Assembly: GCF_017744435.1 (NCBI RefSeq)
Contig: NZ_JAGIBG010000034.1
Span: 59,380 to 107,706, forward strand
Direction of reading: 5' to 3'
Length of the DNA: 48,327 nt
Origin: Pseudomonas sp.
GTDB lineage: Bacteria; Pseudomonadota; Gammaproteobacteria; Pseudomonadales; Pseudomonadaceae
Shown: positions 9,131-18,265 of the stretch, piece after piece
Layout of the letters: every line of letters begins with the position of its first letter
Numbering within the stretch: the stretch's first letter is position 1
Notes under the pieces: generated by a model
The model's input: only the letters and a program-made list of their open reading frames with translations
Databases searched by the model: none
What the model was told of the DNA's origin: nothing
Made by a program: the position numbers and the translations under genes

Positions 9131-9822
9131 GCATCAAGCTGATCACCTTCGACCTCGACGACACCCTGTGGGATACCGCGCCCGTGATTGCCAGCGCCGA
9201 GGTCGTACTGCGCGACTGGCTCGAAGCCAACGCCCCGATCCTTGGCGGGGTGCCGGTGGAACACCTGTTCGCCATTCGCGAACGCCTGGTGCAGGCCGAA
9301 CCGGGGCTCAAGCACCGCATCAGTGCCCTGCGCCGGCGTGTGCTGTTCCACGCCCTCGAGGAGGTCGGCTACAGCGAGAAGCAGGCGCAGGAGCTGGCCA
9401 ACGAGGGTTTTGAAGTGTTCCTGCATGCCCGCCACCAGGTCGAAGTGTTCCCTGAAGTGCAGCCGGTGCTGGAAATTCTGCGCCATTACTACACCTTGGG
9501 CGTGGTCACCAACGGCAACGCCGATGTACGCCGCCTGGGGCTGGCGGATTACTTCCGCTTTGCCCTGTGCGCGGAGGATCTGGGCATTGGCAAGCCGGAC
9601 CCGGCGCCGTTCATGGAAGCGCTCAAGCGTGGCGAAGCTGAAGCCAGTGCAGCGGTGCATATCGGTGATCACCCGGGCGACGACATCGCCGGGGCCCAGC
9701 GCGCCGGTTTGCGCGCGGTGTGGTTCAACCCGCAGGGCAAGGCCTGGGCTGGCGATCAGGCGCCGGATGCAGAGATCCAGCGCTTGTCCCAGCTGCCCGA
9801 CATACTCGCGCGCTGGCGCTGA
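9127..9822 (+). CDS. HAD-superfamily hydrolase (YigB-like)
   Basis: 231 residues with the HAD motifs: I, FDLDDTLWDT with the nucleophile Asp; II, VVTNGNAD; III/IV, GKPDPAPF and HIGDHPGDDIAGAQRAG. The alpha-helical cap between motifs I and II makes it a subfamily I enzyme. In E. coli the equivalent gene yigB, also next to xerC, dephosphorylates FMN and sugar phosphates; a similar role is inferred. It is the last gene of the lptM-to-HAD run and is followed by a REP pair. Confidence 0.88.
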   Translation: MSIKLITFDLDDTLWDTAPVIASAEVVLRDWLEANAPILGGVPVEHLFAIRERLVQAEPGLKHRISALRRRVLFHALEEVGYSEKQAQELANEGFEVFLHARHQVEVFPEVQPVLEILRHYYTLGVVTNGNADVRRLGLADYFRFALCAEDLGIGKPDPAPFMEALKRGEAEASAAVHIGDHPGDDIAGAQRAGLRAVWFNPQGKAWAGDQAPDAEIQRLSQLPDILARWR

Positions 9823-9843
9823 CAGGGGCCGCTTCGCGGCCCA

Positions 9844-9929
9844 TTCGCGGGCATGCCCGCTCCCACAGGGACTGCACAGGTCCTGAGGCCCATGGTGAAC
9901 CTGTGGGAGCGGGCGTGCCCGCGAAGAGG
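9844..9929. repeat. Inverted REP pair
   Basis: Two P. putida-type REP palindromes (9844-9869 and 9900-9929) face each other across a 30-base loop. The recognisable core is CGCGGGCATGCCCGCTCCCA and its complement. They lie between the convergent HAD and sutA genes. Confidence 0.9.
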
Positions 9930-9966
9930 CCGGCACAGGCAACCCAAACCTCACAGGCACAAAAAA

Positions 9967-9985
9967 GCCCGCAGCGACGGCGGGC
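9967..9985 (-). terminator. Terminator of sutA
   Basis: GCCCGC and GCGGGC arms with a seven-base loop are preceded by six A's on the plus strand, giving a U-run on the minus-strand transcript. TTTT on the other side may allow bidirectional use. Confidence 0.85.
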
Positions 9986-10003
9986 TCTTTTGTATTCAGC
10001 CAC

Positions 10004-10333
10004 TCAGATAGGGCGGCTGCCGTACTTGTTGTCCGGCTTCTTGGGCGGGTCGGCGACCACGTTGGCCTCGACTTCCTGCACCTTGCCACCGCGCGACAGG
10101 AATTCTTCCATCGCCTTGGCCAGGGCATCACGCTCTTTCTGCTTGGCTTCCATGCTCGGCATCTCGTCTACCGAGACAGCGGCCTTGGACTTGCCCTTGG
10201 CAGTCGGTGCCGGGCTGCTGTCGTCATCGCCAGCATCTTCCGCGCCATCGTCAGCCGCCGCTTCAAGGCCTTCATCAGCCTCGTCTTCGTCGCCTACTTC
10301 GAGGTCATCATTTTCCAGATCGTCGTCGCTCAT
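10004..10333 (-). CDS. sutA: RNA polymerase-binding regulator SutA
   Basis: 109 residues. A very acidic, probably disordered N-terminal half (repeated Asp/Glu with Ala and Gly) is followed by a helical segment (EAKQKERDALAKAMEEFLSR) and a C-terminal tail VVADPPKKPDNKYGSRPI. This matches SutA, a Pseudomonas factor that binds RNA polymerase and supports transcription of ribosomal and other genes during slow growth. It lies between xerC-HAD and amtB-glnK, as expected for the P. putida group. A leader of about 250 bases lies upstream (see the regulatory entry). Confidence 0.88.
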   Translation of the reverse strand: MSDDDLENDDLEVGDEDEADEGLEAAADDGAEDAGDDDSSPAPTAKGKSKAAVSVDEMPSMEAKQKERDALAKAMEEFLSRGGKVQEVEANVVADPPKKPDNKYGSRPI

Positions 10334-10606
10334 GTTCTACCTCATGACTTGCGAAAAGCAGGTTAGTTATAGACCAGTGCAGCCGTAGACCGGCAGCCAC
10401 CAGTGAAAATTCAACTGGCCGTGGGTTAGGCCACTGCCCTTGGGTCGGCACTCCTGATGGGAGGCGGCACCCGGCAGGCCCTGCTCCTGGCAGGACCTGA
10501 AAAATCCTTGAACCCTGCTGGCCACACGCTATTGGCAAGCCTAGCAAAGGCTGGTGAAGCGTGCGGACTACTCGTCAAACACCCTTTGGCGCGCATTCTA
10601 GCGCGC
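10334..10606 (-). promoter_or_regulatory. sutA promoter and long 5' leader
   Basis: The 428-base gap between sutA and the amtB stop contains, read on the minus strand, a likely -10 TAGAAT (plus-strand 10595-10600) with TTTGCT 16 bases upstream. Transcription from it would give a leader of about 255 bases. The leader has a hairpin at 10480-10494 (stem CCTGC/GCAGG) whose loop reads CAGGA, resembling a CsrA/RsmA target, and a second CTCC/GGAG hairpin at about 10451-10463. These are structural observations; the regulatory role is inferred. Confidence 0.45.
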
Positions 10607-10723
10607 CCGTGGAAAAAGCAAAGCACCATAAACGCCCCAGGACTTGTAAGTTTTTGGCCTACGTCGCGAACGTGAGTGATAAACCGTTTGCACTGCGGGA
10701 AATGGCAAAAAACAGGCAAAAAA

Positions 10724-10742
10724 ATGCCCGGCGAACCGGGCA
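10724..10742 (-). terminator. Terminator of glnK-amtB operon
   Basis: The hairpin GCCCGG-CGAA-CCGGGC at 10726-10741 is followed, in minus-strand sense, by a run of T's (AAAAAAA at about 10718 on the plus strand). It sits about 20 bases past the amtB stop. Confidence 0.88.
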
Positions 10743-10761
10743 AGTTTTTCCAGCGTCGCGG

Positions 10762-12096
10762 TTACAGGTTGTAGCCGCGTTCGTTGTGCTGAGCCAGGTC
10801 GAGGCCGACCGACTCTTCTTCTTCGTTGACCCGCAGGCCCATCACCACATCCAGCACCTTGAGGATCACGTAGGTGACGATGGCGGTGTAGACCACGGTG
10901 AAGATCACACCCTTGGCCTGGATCCAGACCTGGGCACCGATGTCGGTGACAGCGCCGAAGCCGCCCAGGGCCGGTGCCGCGAATACGCCGGTGAGGATGG
11001 CACCGATGATGCCACCGACACCGTGCACGCCGAAGGCGTCGAGGGAGTCGTCATAACCCAGCTTGCGCTTGAGGGTGGTGGCGCAGAAGTAGCAGATCAC
11101 GCCGGAGGCCAGGCCGATCACCAGGGCGCCCATCGGGCCCACGGTACCGGCGGCCGGCGTGATGGCGACCAGGCCAGCGACTACACCTGAGGCGATGCCC
11201 AGGGCACTTGGCTTGCCGTGGAAGATCCACTCGGCGAACATCCAGCCCAGCGCTGCGGCGGCGGTGGCAATCTGGGTCACCAGCATGGCCATGCCCGCAG
11301 TGCCGTTGGCGGCGGCGGCGGAACCGGCGTTGAAGCCGAACCAGCCGATCCACAGCATGGCCGCGCCCATCAGGGTGTAGCCCAGGTTGTGCGGGGCCAT
11401 CGGGGTGGTCGGATAGCCTTTGCGCTTGCCCATGACCAGGCAGCAGACCAGGCCCGCGATACCGGCGTTGATGTGCACCACGGTGCCTCCAGCGAAGTCG
11501 AGTACGCCCCAGTCCCACAGCAGCGCGCCGTCACCGCTCCAGACCATGTGCGCGATCGGTGCGTAGACCAGGGTGAACCAGATGCCCATGAACACCAGCA
11601 TCGCCGAGAACTTCATGCGTTCGGCGAAGGCACCGACGATCAGCGCCGGGGTGATGATGGCAAAGGTCATCTGGAAGGTGACGAACACCGCTTCAGGGAA
11701 CAGCGCGGTGGCCGAGGTCAGGTTGGCCGGGGTGACCCCGCTCAGGAACGCCTTGGAGAACCCACCGACGAAGGAATTGAAGTTGAGCACGCCCTTTTCC
11801 ATACCGGTGGTATCGAAGGCCATGCTGTAGCCGTAGATGACCCAGAGAATGCTGATCAGGCCCGTGATGGCAAAGCACTGCATCATCACCGACAGCACGT
11901 TCTTGGAACGCACCATGCCGCCGTAGAACAGGGCCAGACCCGGAATGGTCATGAACAGCACCAGCGCTGTCGAGGTGAGCATCCAGGCGGTGTCGCCGGA
12001 GTTCAGCGCTGGGGCAGCTGCTTCCTCTGCCAGGGCAAGCCCGGGCATTACGAGGGACAATAGGGCTCCTAGCCCTGCGATCTTACGCAGAGTCAT
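10762..12096 (-). CDS. amtB: Ammonium transporter AmtB
   Basis: A 444-residue inner-membrane ammonium channel. A cleavable signal-like segment (LLSLVMPGLALAEE) is followed by eleven predicted transmembrane helices, with family motifs such as ALFYGGMVRSKNVLS, the pore region and GGTVVHINAGIAGLV near the centre, and DAFGVHGVGGIIGAILTG late, which carry the twin pore histidines. The start ATG is followed by MTLRKIAGLGALL. It is the second gene after glnK, 47 bases apart, the standard pairing in which GlnK blocks the channel when nitrogen is plentiful. Confidence 0.96.
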   Translation of the reverse strand: MTLRKIAGLGALLSLVMPGLALAEEAAAPALNSGDTAWMLTSTALVLFMTIPGLALFYGGMVRSKNVLSVMMQCFAITGLISILWVIYGYSMAFDTTGMEKGVLNFNSFVGGFSKAFLSGVTPANLTSATALFPEAVFVTFQMTFAIITPALIVGAFAERMKFSAMLVFMGIWFTLVYAPIAHMVWSGDGALLWDWGVLDFAGGTVVHINAGIAGLVCCLVMGKRKGYPTTPMAPHNLGYTLMGAAMLWIGWFGFNAGSAAAANGTAGMAMLVTQIATAAAALGWMFAEWIFHGKPSALGIASGVVAGLVAITPAAGTVGPMGALVIGLASGVICYFCATTLKRKLGYDDSLDAFGVHGVGGIIGAILTGVFAAPALGGFGAVTDIGAQVWIQAKGVIFTVVYTAIVTYVILKVLDVVMGLRVNEEEESVGLDLAQHNERGYNL

Positions 12097-12143
12097 GTTG
12101 TTTTCTCCTGGGGCGTTGGGTTTGGTGAGGCTTTTTTCGGCGC

Positions 12144-12482
12144 TTAGATCGCGTCGGTATCGGTTTCGCCGGTACGGATGCGGATCGCCTGCTCCAGATT
12201 CACCACGAAGATCTTGCCGTCACCGATCTTGCCGGTGTTGGCTGCCTTGGTGATGGCTTCGATCACTCGATCAAGGTCCTTGTCGTCGATGGCGACGTCG
12301 ATCTTCACTTTGGGCAGGAAGTCGACCACATACTCCGCGCCGCGATACAGCTCGGTGTGGCCCTTCTGCCGGCCGAAACCTTTGACTTCGGTGACGGTAA
12401 TGCCCTGCACGCCGATTTCCGACAGCGACTCGCGCACGTCGTCCAGCTTGAACGGCTTGATGATGGCTGTGACTAGCTTCAT
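12144..12482 (-). CDS. glnK: Nitrogen regulatory PII protein GlnK
   Basis: A 112-residue PII protein. The N-terminus MKLVTAIIKPFKLDDVRESL and the T-loop with the uridylylation site Tyr51 (ELYRGAEY) are present, as is the C-terminal signature GKIGDGKIFV. It senses 2-oxoglutarate and ATP/ADP and regulates AmtB and nitrogen signalling. The open frame extends to 12617, but the ATG at 12482 begins the family N-terminus and is preceded by a GGGAGAG ribosome site. Expression should be nitrogen-controlled through the sigma-54 promoter described separately. Confidence 0.96.
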   Translation of the reverse strand: MKLVTAIIKPFKLDDVRESLSEIGVQGITVTEVKGFGRQKGHTELYRGAEYVVDFLPKVKIDVAIDDKDLDRVIEAITKAANTGKIGDGKIFVVNLEQAIRIRTGETDTDAI

Positions 12483-12641
12483 GAAACTCTCTCCCGATTT
12501 GGTGGACTTGCCCCAGGAAAACAAACCCGTCTCAAGTCTAAGCGCAGCGGTTGGCTTTGTAACGCGTCGTCGGCATCCGGCTCCGCGTGCGCACTGCCTG
12601 GTCACAAGGAACTGCATCAGTGCATGGCTCGCACAGGTCTT

Positions 12642-12658
12642 TGCAGAAACCTTGCCAG
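12642..12658 (-). promoter_or_regulatory. Sigma-54 promoter of glnK-amtB
   Basis: On the minus strand the sequence reads CTGGCAAGGTTTCTGCA, with GG and GC separated by exactly ten bases, as required for a -24/-12 element. Transcription would start near 12630, leaving a leader of about 148 bases before glnK. Confidence 0.85.
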
Positions 12659-12731
12659 TTCCGTTAAACCACCGGAAAACAGCGAGTTATGTGAATGGGT
12701 CGGGATTGGCCAGTCGCCAGCATGGTAAACA

Positions 12732-12748
12732 TGCACAACTACGGTGCA
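12732..12748. promoter_or_regulatory. NtrC-type activator site
   Basis: TGCACAACTACGGTGCA is an imperfect 17-base dyad close to the NtrC consensus (TGCAC, spacer, GGTGCA). Its centre is about 110 bases upstream of the predicted glnK start point, a normal enhancer distance for a sigma-54 promoter. Confidence 0.75.
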
Positions 12749-12858
12749 GCCAGGCCCGGCAAGTTGCTCGAAAAATGTGCAATGACCTGGGGTCAATGGC
12801 GCAGCTTTGCCCCGTGCTACACTGCGGGCCATTTCTCAGTATCAGTGGACAGCCGCCC

Positions 12859-13122
12859 ATGCTCGCGCCCAAAGCCCTTCTCGACGCCCTGAGCGACCAG
12901 GCCTCGCGCCTGTTCAGCAGCGATACCGCCCAGCCCCGCGCGGAACTGGAAAGCCAGTTCAAGGTGCTGATGCAAGGTGCCTTCAGCAAGCTGGACCTGG
13001 TCAGCCGCGAAGAATTCGACAGCCAGATGGTCGTGCTGGCGCGCACCCGTGCCCGCCTCGAGGCTCTGGAGAAGCAGGTCGCCGAGCTGGAAGCGCGGAT
13101 GGCGCCAGCGTCGCAGGAATAA
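12859..13122 (+). CDS. ubiK: Ubiquinone biosynthesis accessory factor UbiK
   Basis: An 87-residue protein of the YqiC/BMFP family. It has an N-terminal amphipathic helix (KALLDALSDQASRLF), a central segment with KVLMQGAFSKLDLVSREEFD and a C-terminal coiled coil (LARTRARLEALEKQVAELEARM), giving trimers that interact with UbiJ and membranes in aerobic ubiquinone synthesis. The frame is open far upstream through glnK on the other strand, but the ATG at 12859 begins the family N-terminus. It diverges from glnK. Confidence 0.88.
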   Translation: MLAPKALLDALSDQASRLFSSDTAQPRAELESQFKVLMQGAFSKLDLVSREEFDSQMVVLARTRARLEALEKQVAELEARMAPASQE

Positions 13123-13144
13123 CAATCGATAAGGAGTAGTCACC

Positions 13145-13573
13145 ATGAAAGTCAGTGCCCGCAATGTCTTCGAAGGTACCGTCAGCGCCGTGCAGCCCGG
13201 TGCCGTGAATGCCGAGGTCGAACTGACCCTCGGCGGCGGCGAGAAGCTGGTGGCGGTGGTCACCATGACCAGCCTGCACAGTCTCAATATCAATGTCGGC
13301 AAACAGGCCGTGGCCCTGGTCAAGGCACCTTGGGTGGTGCTGATGACCGATGCCGACGGCTACCGGCTGTCCGCCCGCAATGCCCTGGAAGGTGAAGTGG
13401 TGCGGGTAGGCGACGGTGCGGTGAACGCCGAAGTGGTCCTCAAGCTGGCTGGCGGCACCGAAGTGTTCTCCATCGTCACTCGCGAAGCCGTGCAGGAGCT
13501 TGGCCTGGCCCCTGGCGTGAAGGCCACCGCGCTGATCAAGGCGTCGCACATCATCCTCGGCGCCAAGCCATGA
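13145..13573 (+). CDS. TOBE/Mop molybdate-binding protein
   Basis: 142 residues made of two tandem Mop (TOBE) repeats: one starting SARNVFEGTVSAVQPGAVNAEVELTL (about 3-68) and one starting SARNALEGEVVRVGDGAVNAEVVLKL (about 76-139). Such di-Mop proteins bind molybdate or tungstate in the cytoplasm for storage or homeostasis. The gene lies 22 bases after ubiK with GGAG before the ATG. No molybdate transporter is present in the window. A hairpin terminator follows. Confidence 0.88.
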   Translation: MKVSARNVFEGTVSAVQPGAVNAEVELTLGGGEKLVAVVTMTSLHSLNINVGKQAVALVKAPWVVLMTDADGYRLSARNALEGEVVRVGDGAVNAEVVLKLAGGTEVFSIVTREAVQELGLAPGVKATALIKASHIILGAKP

Positions 13574-13580
13574 AAGCTAT

Positions 13581-13599
13581 GGGGCCGCAAAGCGGCCCC
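13581..13599 (+). terminator. Hairpin between TOBE and DUF4034 genes
   Basis: GGGGCCGC-AAA-GCGGCCCC is a perfect eight-base stem between two convergent genes. No strong T-run follows, so termination strength is uncertain. Confidence 0.6.
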
Positions 13600-13607
13600 G
13601 ACTCTAT

Positions 13608-15620
13608 TCAGGCCGAAGCCCGATGATGGCCGGTGGCCTTGGGCGGTAGCTCGCTGGCATGCAGGTCGCCACGGAACAACGCCGCCCCGCACACGGTGAA
13701 CAACGTCTTCACCCGGCTGTGCGAATTGCGGATCTCGGCCTGAATTTCCTCGATGAGCGGATCGCTCGACTGCAGCGCAACGGCACGACTGGCCCATTCG
13801 ATTGCCGCAAAGCGGCTCTGTTTGCGCGTGCCGCTGCCCTGCATCCAGGCCAGCCCGAGTTCCGCACAGGCACGCGCGGCGGTCCAGGCATCGGGGTGCT
13901 CGGCCAGCCCCAGCAGATAGTCGACCGCCTCGACACGTTCCCGCGCATCGCCGTACTGGCGGAGCAGGATGCCCAACTGCAACTGCGCCTTGGCATGGAT
14001 GTTCGGATCGCCCAGTGCGTCGAGCAGCAGCCGCTTGACCGCCAGCACTGCCTTGCGGTCCTCCAGCCCTTGTGGGGCGCTCATGCGTTGGCGGGCCAGA
14101 TCGAACTTGGCCAGGGGGTGACCAGACTCCGCCGCACGCAACAACCAGTGCTCGGCAGCCTTGCCGCTCAGGTAGTGCGCGGGGGTGTTGTCCAGCCAGC
14201 CACGGTGCAGGTCGTACAGCGCAATGGCAGCACCCGGCAGCTTCTGCTCTGCACAGGCTTCGTACAGGAAATGCGCAGCCTCATGCAGGTTGGCAGCCCA
14301 GAGCAGGCGCGGCACATCGAGCACATCGAAGCCCTGCCCCTCTCGCCCGCACTGGCGCTTGACCGCCATGCGCAACCACAGGCGTGCCTGCTCGTCTGAT
14401 GGCCCAAAGCCCCACAAGCCGAACTGGTGCCCCGCAGCCCGCAGAGCGCAGGCCGCCGCCTGTCGACGGTCGTCGCATAGCCGCTCGATGACGGTGCGCA
14501 ATACCTGCGAATCGTCTTCGGCCTCGTTGAACAGCACCAGGCACACAAGGCTATGGAAAGGCTCACCAATGGCCGGGACGAAGCCGTGGTCTGGGTAGAG
14601 CGCGACGCTGTCGGCAAAATCACGCATCGCACCGGCGTAATCACGCATCGAATAGCGCCGCAGCGCGCCACGCCGGGCCAGCAGCGTAGCGCGCTCCTTG
14701 GGCCTGAGTTCGCACTGTGCCCATTGGGCAAAGGTTCTCTGCCAGGCCGCGACCTGAGGCAGTTGCTTGGCATGCGGCAGCCAGAATGTCTCTTCCAGGG
14801 CCAGCCAGCGGATCGCATTACGCTGCGCTTCAGGCCAACCCTGGCACGACGGGCCGCGGACCAGTGCATCGATCGCCTCATCGCTACCGCCCCAACGTGG
14901 CGTCAGGCAAGCGGCATAGGCCTCGATCGCCTCGAAGCAGCCGGGAAACCACGCCAACGCATGGCGCAGCCAGTAATCCCGGGCACTCTCACCCTGCTCA
15001 TGCAAGCGCGCGCTCAACCTTGCGGGCAATGTTTGTGGCAGCTCAAGCAACGGCGTCAGGCCGAATTTGACCAACAGTGGCGCAGCGGCCTCCTGCACCT
15101 CCACATCGGCATGCGCGCTGGGCCGATAACGCGCCACCTGGCCATCGAACAGTTCGAGCAGCCAGCCTGGCTCGCGCAGCTGCGAGCTGATCAGCAGCAT
15201 GCCGATGACTGCAGCAACAGGCTGTGCGCCATGTTCCATGGCCCGCAGAAAATGTGCCGCGCCCTTTTCACAGGCCTGTTCGGCAGCCAGCCAGCGTTCT
15301 TCGGACACTTCATGGGAGCCGGCCTGCCCACGGATCTGGCAGGCATGGCTGAAGCAGTGAAAACCCATCACCACATGCGGGTGATAAGCCTTGGGGCAGG
15401 CGTCGATCCAGGCCTTGAGGGTGTGCGTCAGGGATTTGCCGCCCTGAGTGTCCCAGTCCAGCATGTAGCCTTGCAGGGCCTCCAGGTAGGCGGGGCACTC
15501 ACCGGGGGGCGCCTGATGCCACTGCGCCTGGAGTGCATCGAAGAGGCGGTTGAGTTCGACGAATTCATTGGCCTGCACCCGTTCTCGGATCTGCTGGCGG
15601 GTGCGAATGAGCGTTTGCAC
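13608..15620 (-). CDS. DUF4034-like protein with Sel1/TPR-type repeats
   Basis: A 670-residue protein, probably cytoplasmic: no signal peptide or membrane helix is visible. The N-terminal 300 residues (NEFVELNRLFDALQ, TLKAWIDACP, HVVMGFHCFSHACQIRG, RGGAHFL-type segments) resemble the DUF4034 domain. The C-terminal half is alpha-helical with Sel1-like spacing (EHWLLRAAESGHPLAKFDLA, ALGDPNIHAKAQLQLGILLRQYG, ACAELGLAWMQGSG). The domain function is unknown; similar proteins in pseudomonads are often near polymorphic toxin or secretion genes, but none is seen here. It is convergent with the TOBE gene and divergent from yifB. Confidence 0.65.
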   Translation of the reverse strand: MQTLIRTRQQIRERVQANEFVELNRLFDALQAQWHQAPPGECPAYLEALQGYMLDWDTQGGKSLTHTLKAWIDACPKAYHPHVVMGFHCFSHACQIRGQAGSHEVSEERWLAAEQACEKGAAHFLRAMEHGAQPVAAVIGMLLISSQLREPGWLLELFDGQVARYRPSAHADVEVQEAAAPLLVKFGLTPLLELPQTLPARLSARLHEQGESARDYWLRHALAWFPGCFEAIEAYAACLTPRWGGSDEAIDALVRGPSCQGWPEAQRNAIRWLALEETFWLPHAKQLPQVAAWQRTFAQWAQCELRPKERATLLARRGALRRYSMRDYAGAMRDFADSVALYPDHGFVPAIGEPFHSLVCLVLFNEAEDDSQVLRTVIERLCDDRRQAAACALRAAGHQFGLWGFGPSDEQARLWLRMAVKRQCGREGQGFDVLDVPRLLWAANLHEAAHFLYEACAEQKLPGAAIALYDLHRGWLDNTPAHYLSGKAAEHWLLRAAESGHPLAKFDLARQRMSAPQGLEDRKAVLAVKRLLLDALGDPNIHAKAQLQLGILLRQYGDARERVEAVDYLLGLAEHPDAWTAARACAELGLAWMQGSGTRKQSRFAAIEWASRAVALQSSDPLIEEIQAEIRNSHSRVKTLFTVCGAALFRGDLHASELPPKATGHHRASA

Positions 15621-15874
15621 GGGCAGTACCTTAAGTCCATTTCAGGGTTGCTTTGCCATCCACTGGCAACAGCAGTCGCTCTTGAACACTAAGCCATAGC
15701 CGGCCACTTCGCAAAGATGTTGGATCCAGTATTTGTCAGATTGTGTGAAATGGCAGGGGAAAAACCTGGCATGCAAAATAAAGTCGCATTTTTCTTGCGC
15801 CCGACTTGCTGAAGCTCTCTAGGCTTCGACAAGCCGCAGGAAGCGGCTCTGGATCCAGTCACAACGGAGCGTCC

Positions 15875-17365
<1,491 letters not shown>

Positions 17366-17368
17366 AGC

Positions 17369-17393
17369 ATGGGGCTGCTTTGCAGCCCCATGA
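17369..17393. terminator. Hairpin between yifB and DoxX genes
   Basis: ATGGGGCTGC-TTT-GCAGCCCCAT forms a perfect ten-base stem between convergent genes and may stop transcripts from both sides. No long T-run is present. Confidence 0.6.
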
Positions 17394-17397
17394 TCCA

Positions 17398-17826
17398 TCA
17401 GGAAAACTTGCTTCGGCCGATCACCCCGGAGACCGAGTACAACCCAGGCCCAGTCAACGCCAGCCCGCCATAAAGCGCCACCAGCAACCAGGCAAACTGT
17501 CCCTGCTCCAGCGACCAGTCCGGATGCACCACCACCAGCGCCACCAGCAATACCGCCAACACCGGCAAGCAGGCCAACCGCGCTGCCACGCCCAGCACCA
17601 GCAACACCGGGCAGACCACCTCGGCAAACACTGCCAGGCCCAGGGTCAGCGGTGCGCCCAGGCCAAAAGGATCCTCGATGCGCTGCAACTCCCCGCTCCA
17701 GTCCAGCAGCTTGGGCAACCCGTGGATGGAAAACAGCAGCACAGCGGCCATCACCCGCATGAACAGCAGGCCACTGGCGATAAGGGTTGGCGACTGGGGG
17801 GCGAGCAGGGTCTTGAGGTGTGGCAT
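17398..17826 (-). CDS. DoxX family membrane protein
   Basis: A 142-residue inner-membrane protein with four hydrophobic segments and the DoxX pattern: LLFMRVMAAVLLFSIHGLPKL near the start, GLAVFAEVVCPVLLVLGVAARLACLPVLAVLLVALVVVHPDW in the middle and a C-terminal helix. Members act in redox or thiosulfate-linked processes, or are uncharacterised; the substrate is unknown. The start is taken at the ATG 17826, where GAG lies nine bases upstream; a TTG seven codons earlier lacks a better site. The gene is downstream of the response-regulator pair on the same strand but has a 73-base gap. Confidence 0.85.
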   Translation of the reverse strand: MPHLKTLLAPQSPTLIASGLLFMRVMAAVLLFSIHGLPKLLDWSGELQRIEDPFGLGAPLTLGLAVFAEVVCPVLLVLGVAARLACLPVLAVLLVALVVVHPDWSLEQGQFAWLLVALYGGLALTGPGLYSVSGVIGRSKFS

Positions 17827-17899
17827 GGCAAAGATCTCGTAATTCAATCAATCCAACGAGCATCAGCCGACGGCACAGCGATTGATTGTTCAGGTGTGC

Positions 17900-18265
17900 T
17901 CATTCGCCTGCCAACGCCTCTTCGACCACCTTGAGCAGTACCTCTTCGGAAAACGGCTTACCCAGGCAAGCCTGCGCGCCATTGGCTAGCGCCGCCTGCA
18001 CCGCGCCATCGTCCCAATGCGCCGACATGCCGATCACCGGCAAGCGCCAACCCCGCCGCGCCAGCTCACGCTGCACCTCCAGCCCGCTCATTCCCGGCAT
18101 CCTCAGATCGAGCAGCACGCACCCAGCCTCAGGTGCCAGGCCCGAGGCCAGAAACATATCCCCCGTCGCGAACGCCAAGCACTCGAACCCTGCCGAACGC
18201 AGCAGGTTGCCCAGGCTTTTGCGCACCGAAGCATCGTCATCGACAATGCACACCGCTCTGCTCAT
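17900..18265 (-). CDS. Single-domain response regulator
   Basis: 121 residues that form only a CheY-like receiver. The acidic pocket DDD (9-11), phosphoacceptor Asp53 (LLDLRMPGMSG), Ser81 and Lys103 (GKPF) are all present, so it should accept phosphate. It has no output domain, so it may act by protein contact or as a phosphate sink in a relay. Its start overlaps the stop of the upstream regulator by four bases, indicating co-translation. With the divergent hybrid kinase it forms a signalling set. Confidence 0.9.
   Translation of the reverse strand: MSRAVCIVDDDASVRKSLGNLLRSAGFECLAFATGDMFLASGLAPEAGCVLLDLRMPGMSGLEVQRELARRGWRLPVIGMSAHWDDGAVQAALANGAQACLGKPFSEEVLLKVVEEALAGE

Noticed and set aside
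10588..10607. GGCGCGC/GCGCGCC stem at the sutA promoter as a terminator
   Set aside because: It overlaps the likely -10 element and has no U-run in either direction.
17398..17847. TTG start at 17847 for the DoxX protein
   Set aside because: The ATG at 17826 has a better placed GAG and starts closer to the family N-terminus; the TTG adds seven unsupported residues.
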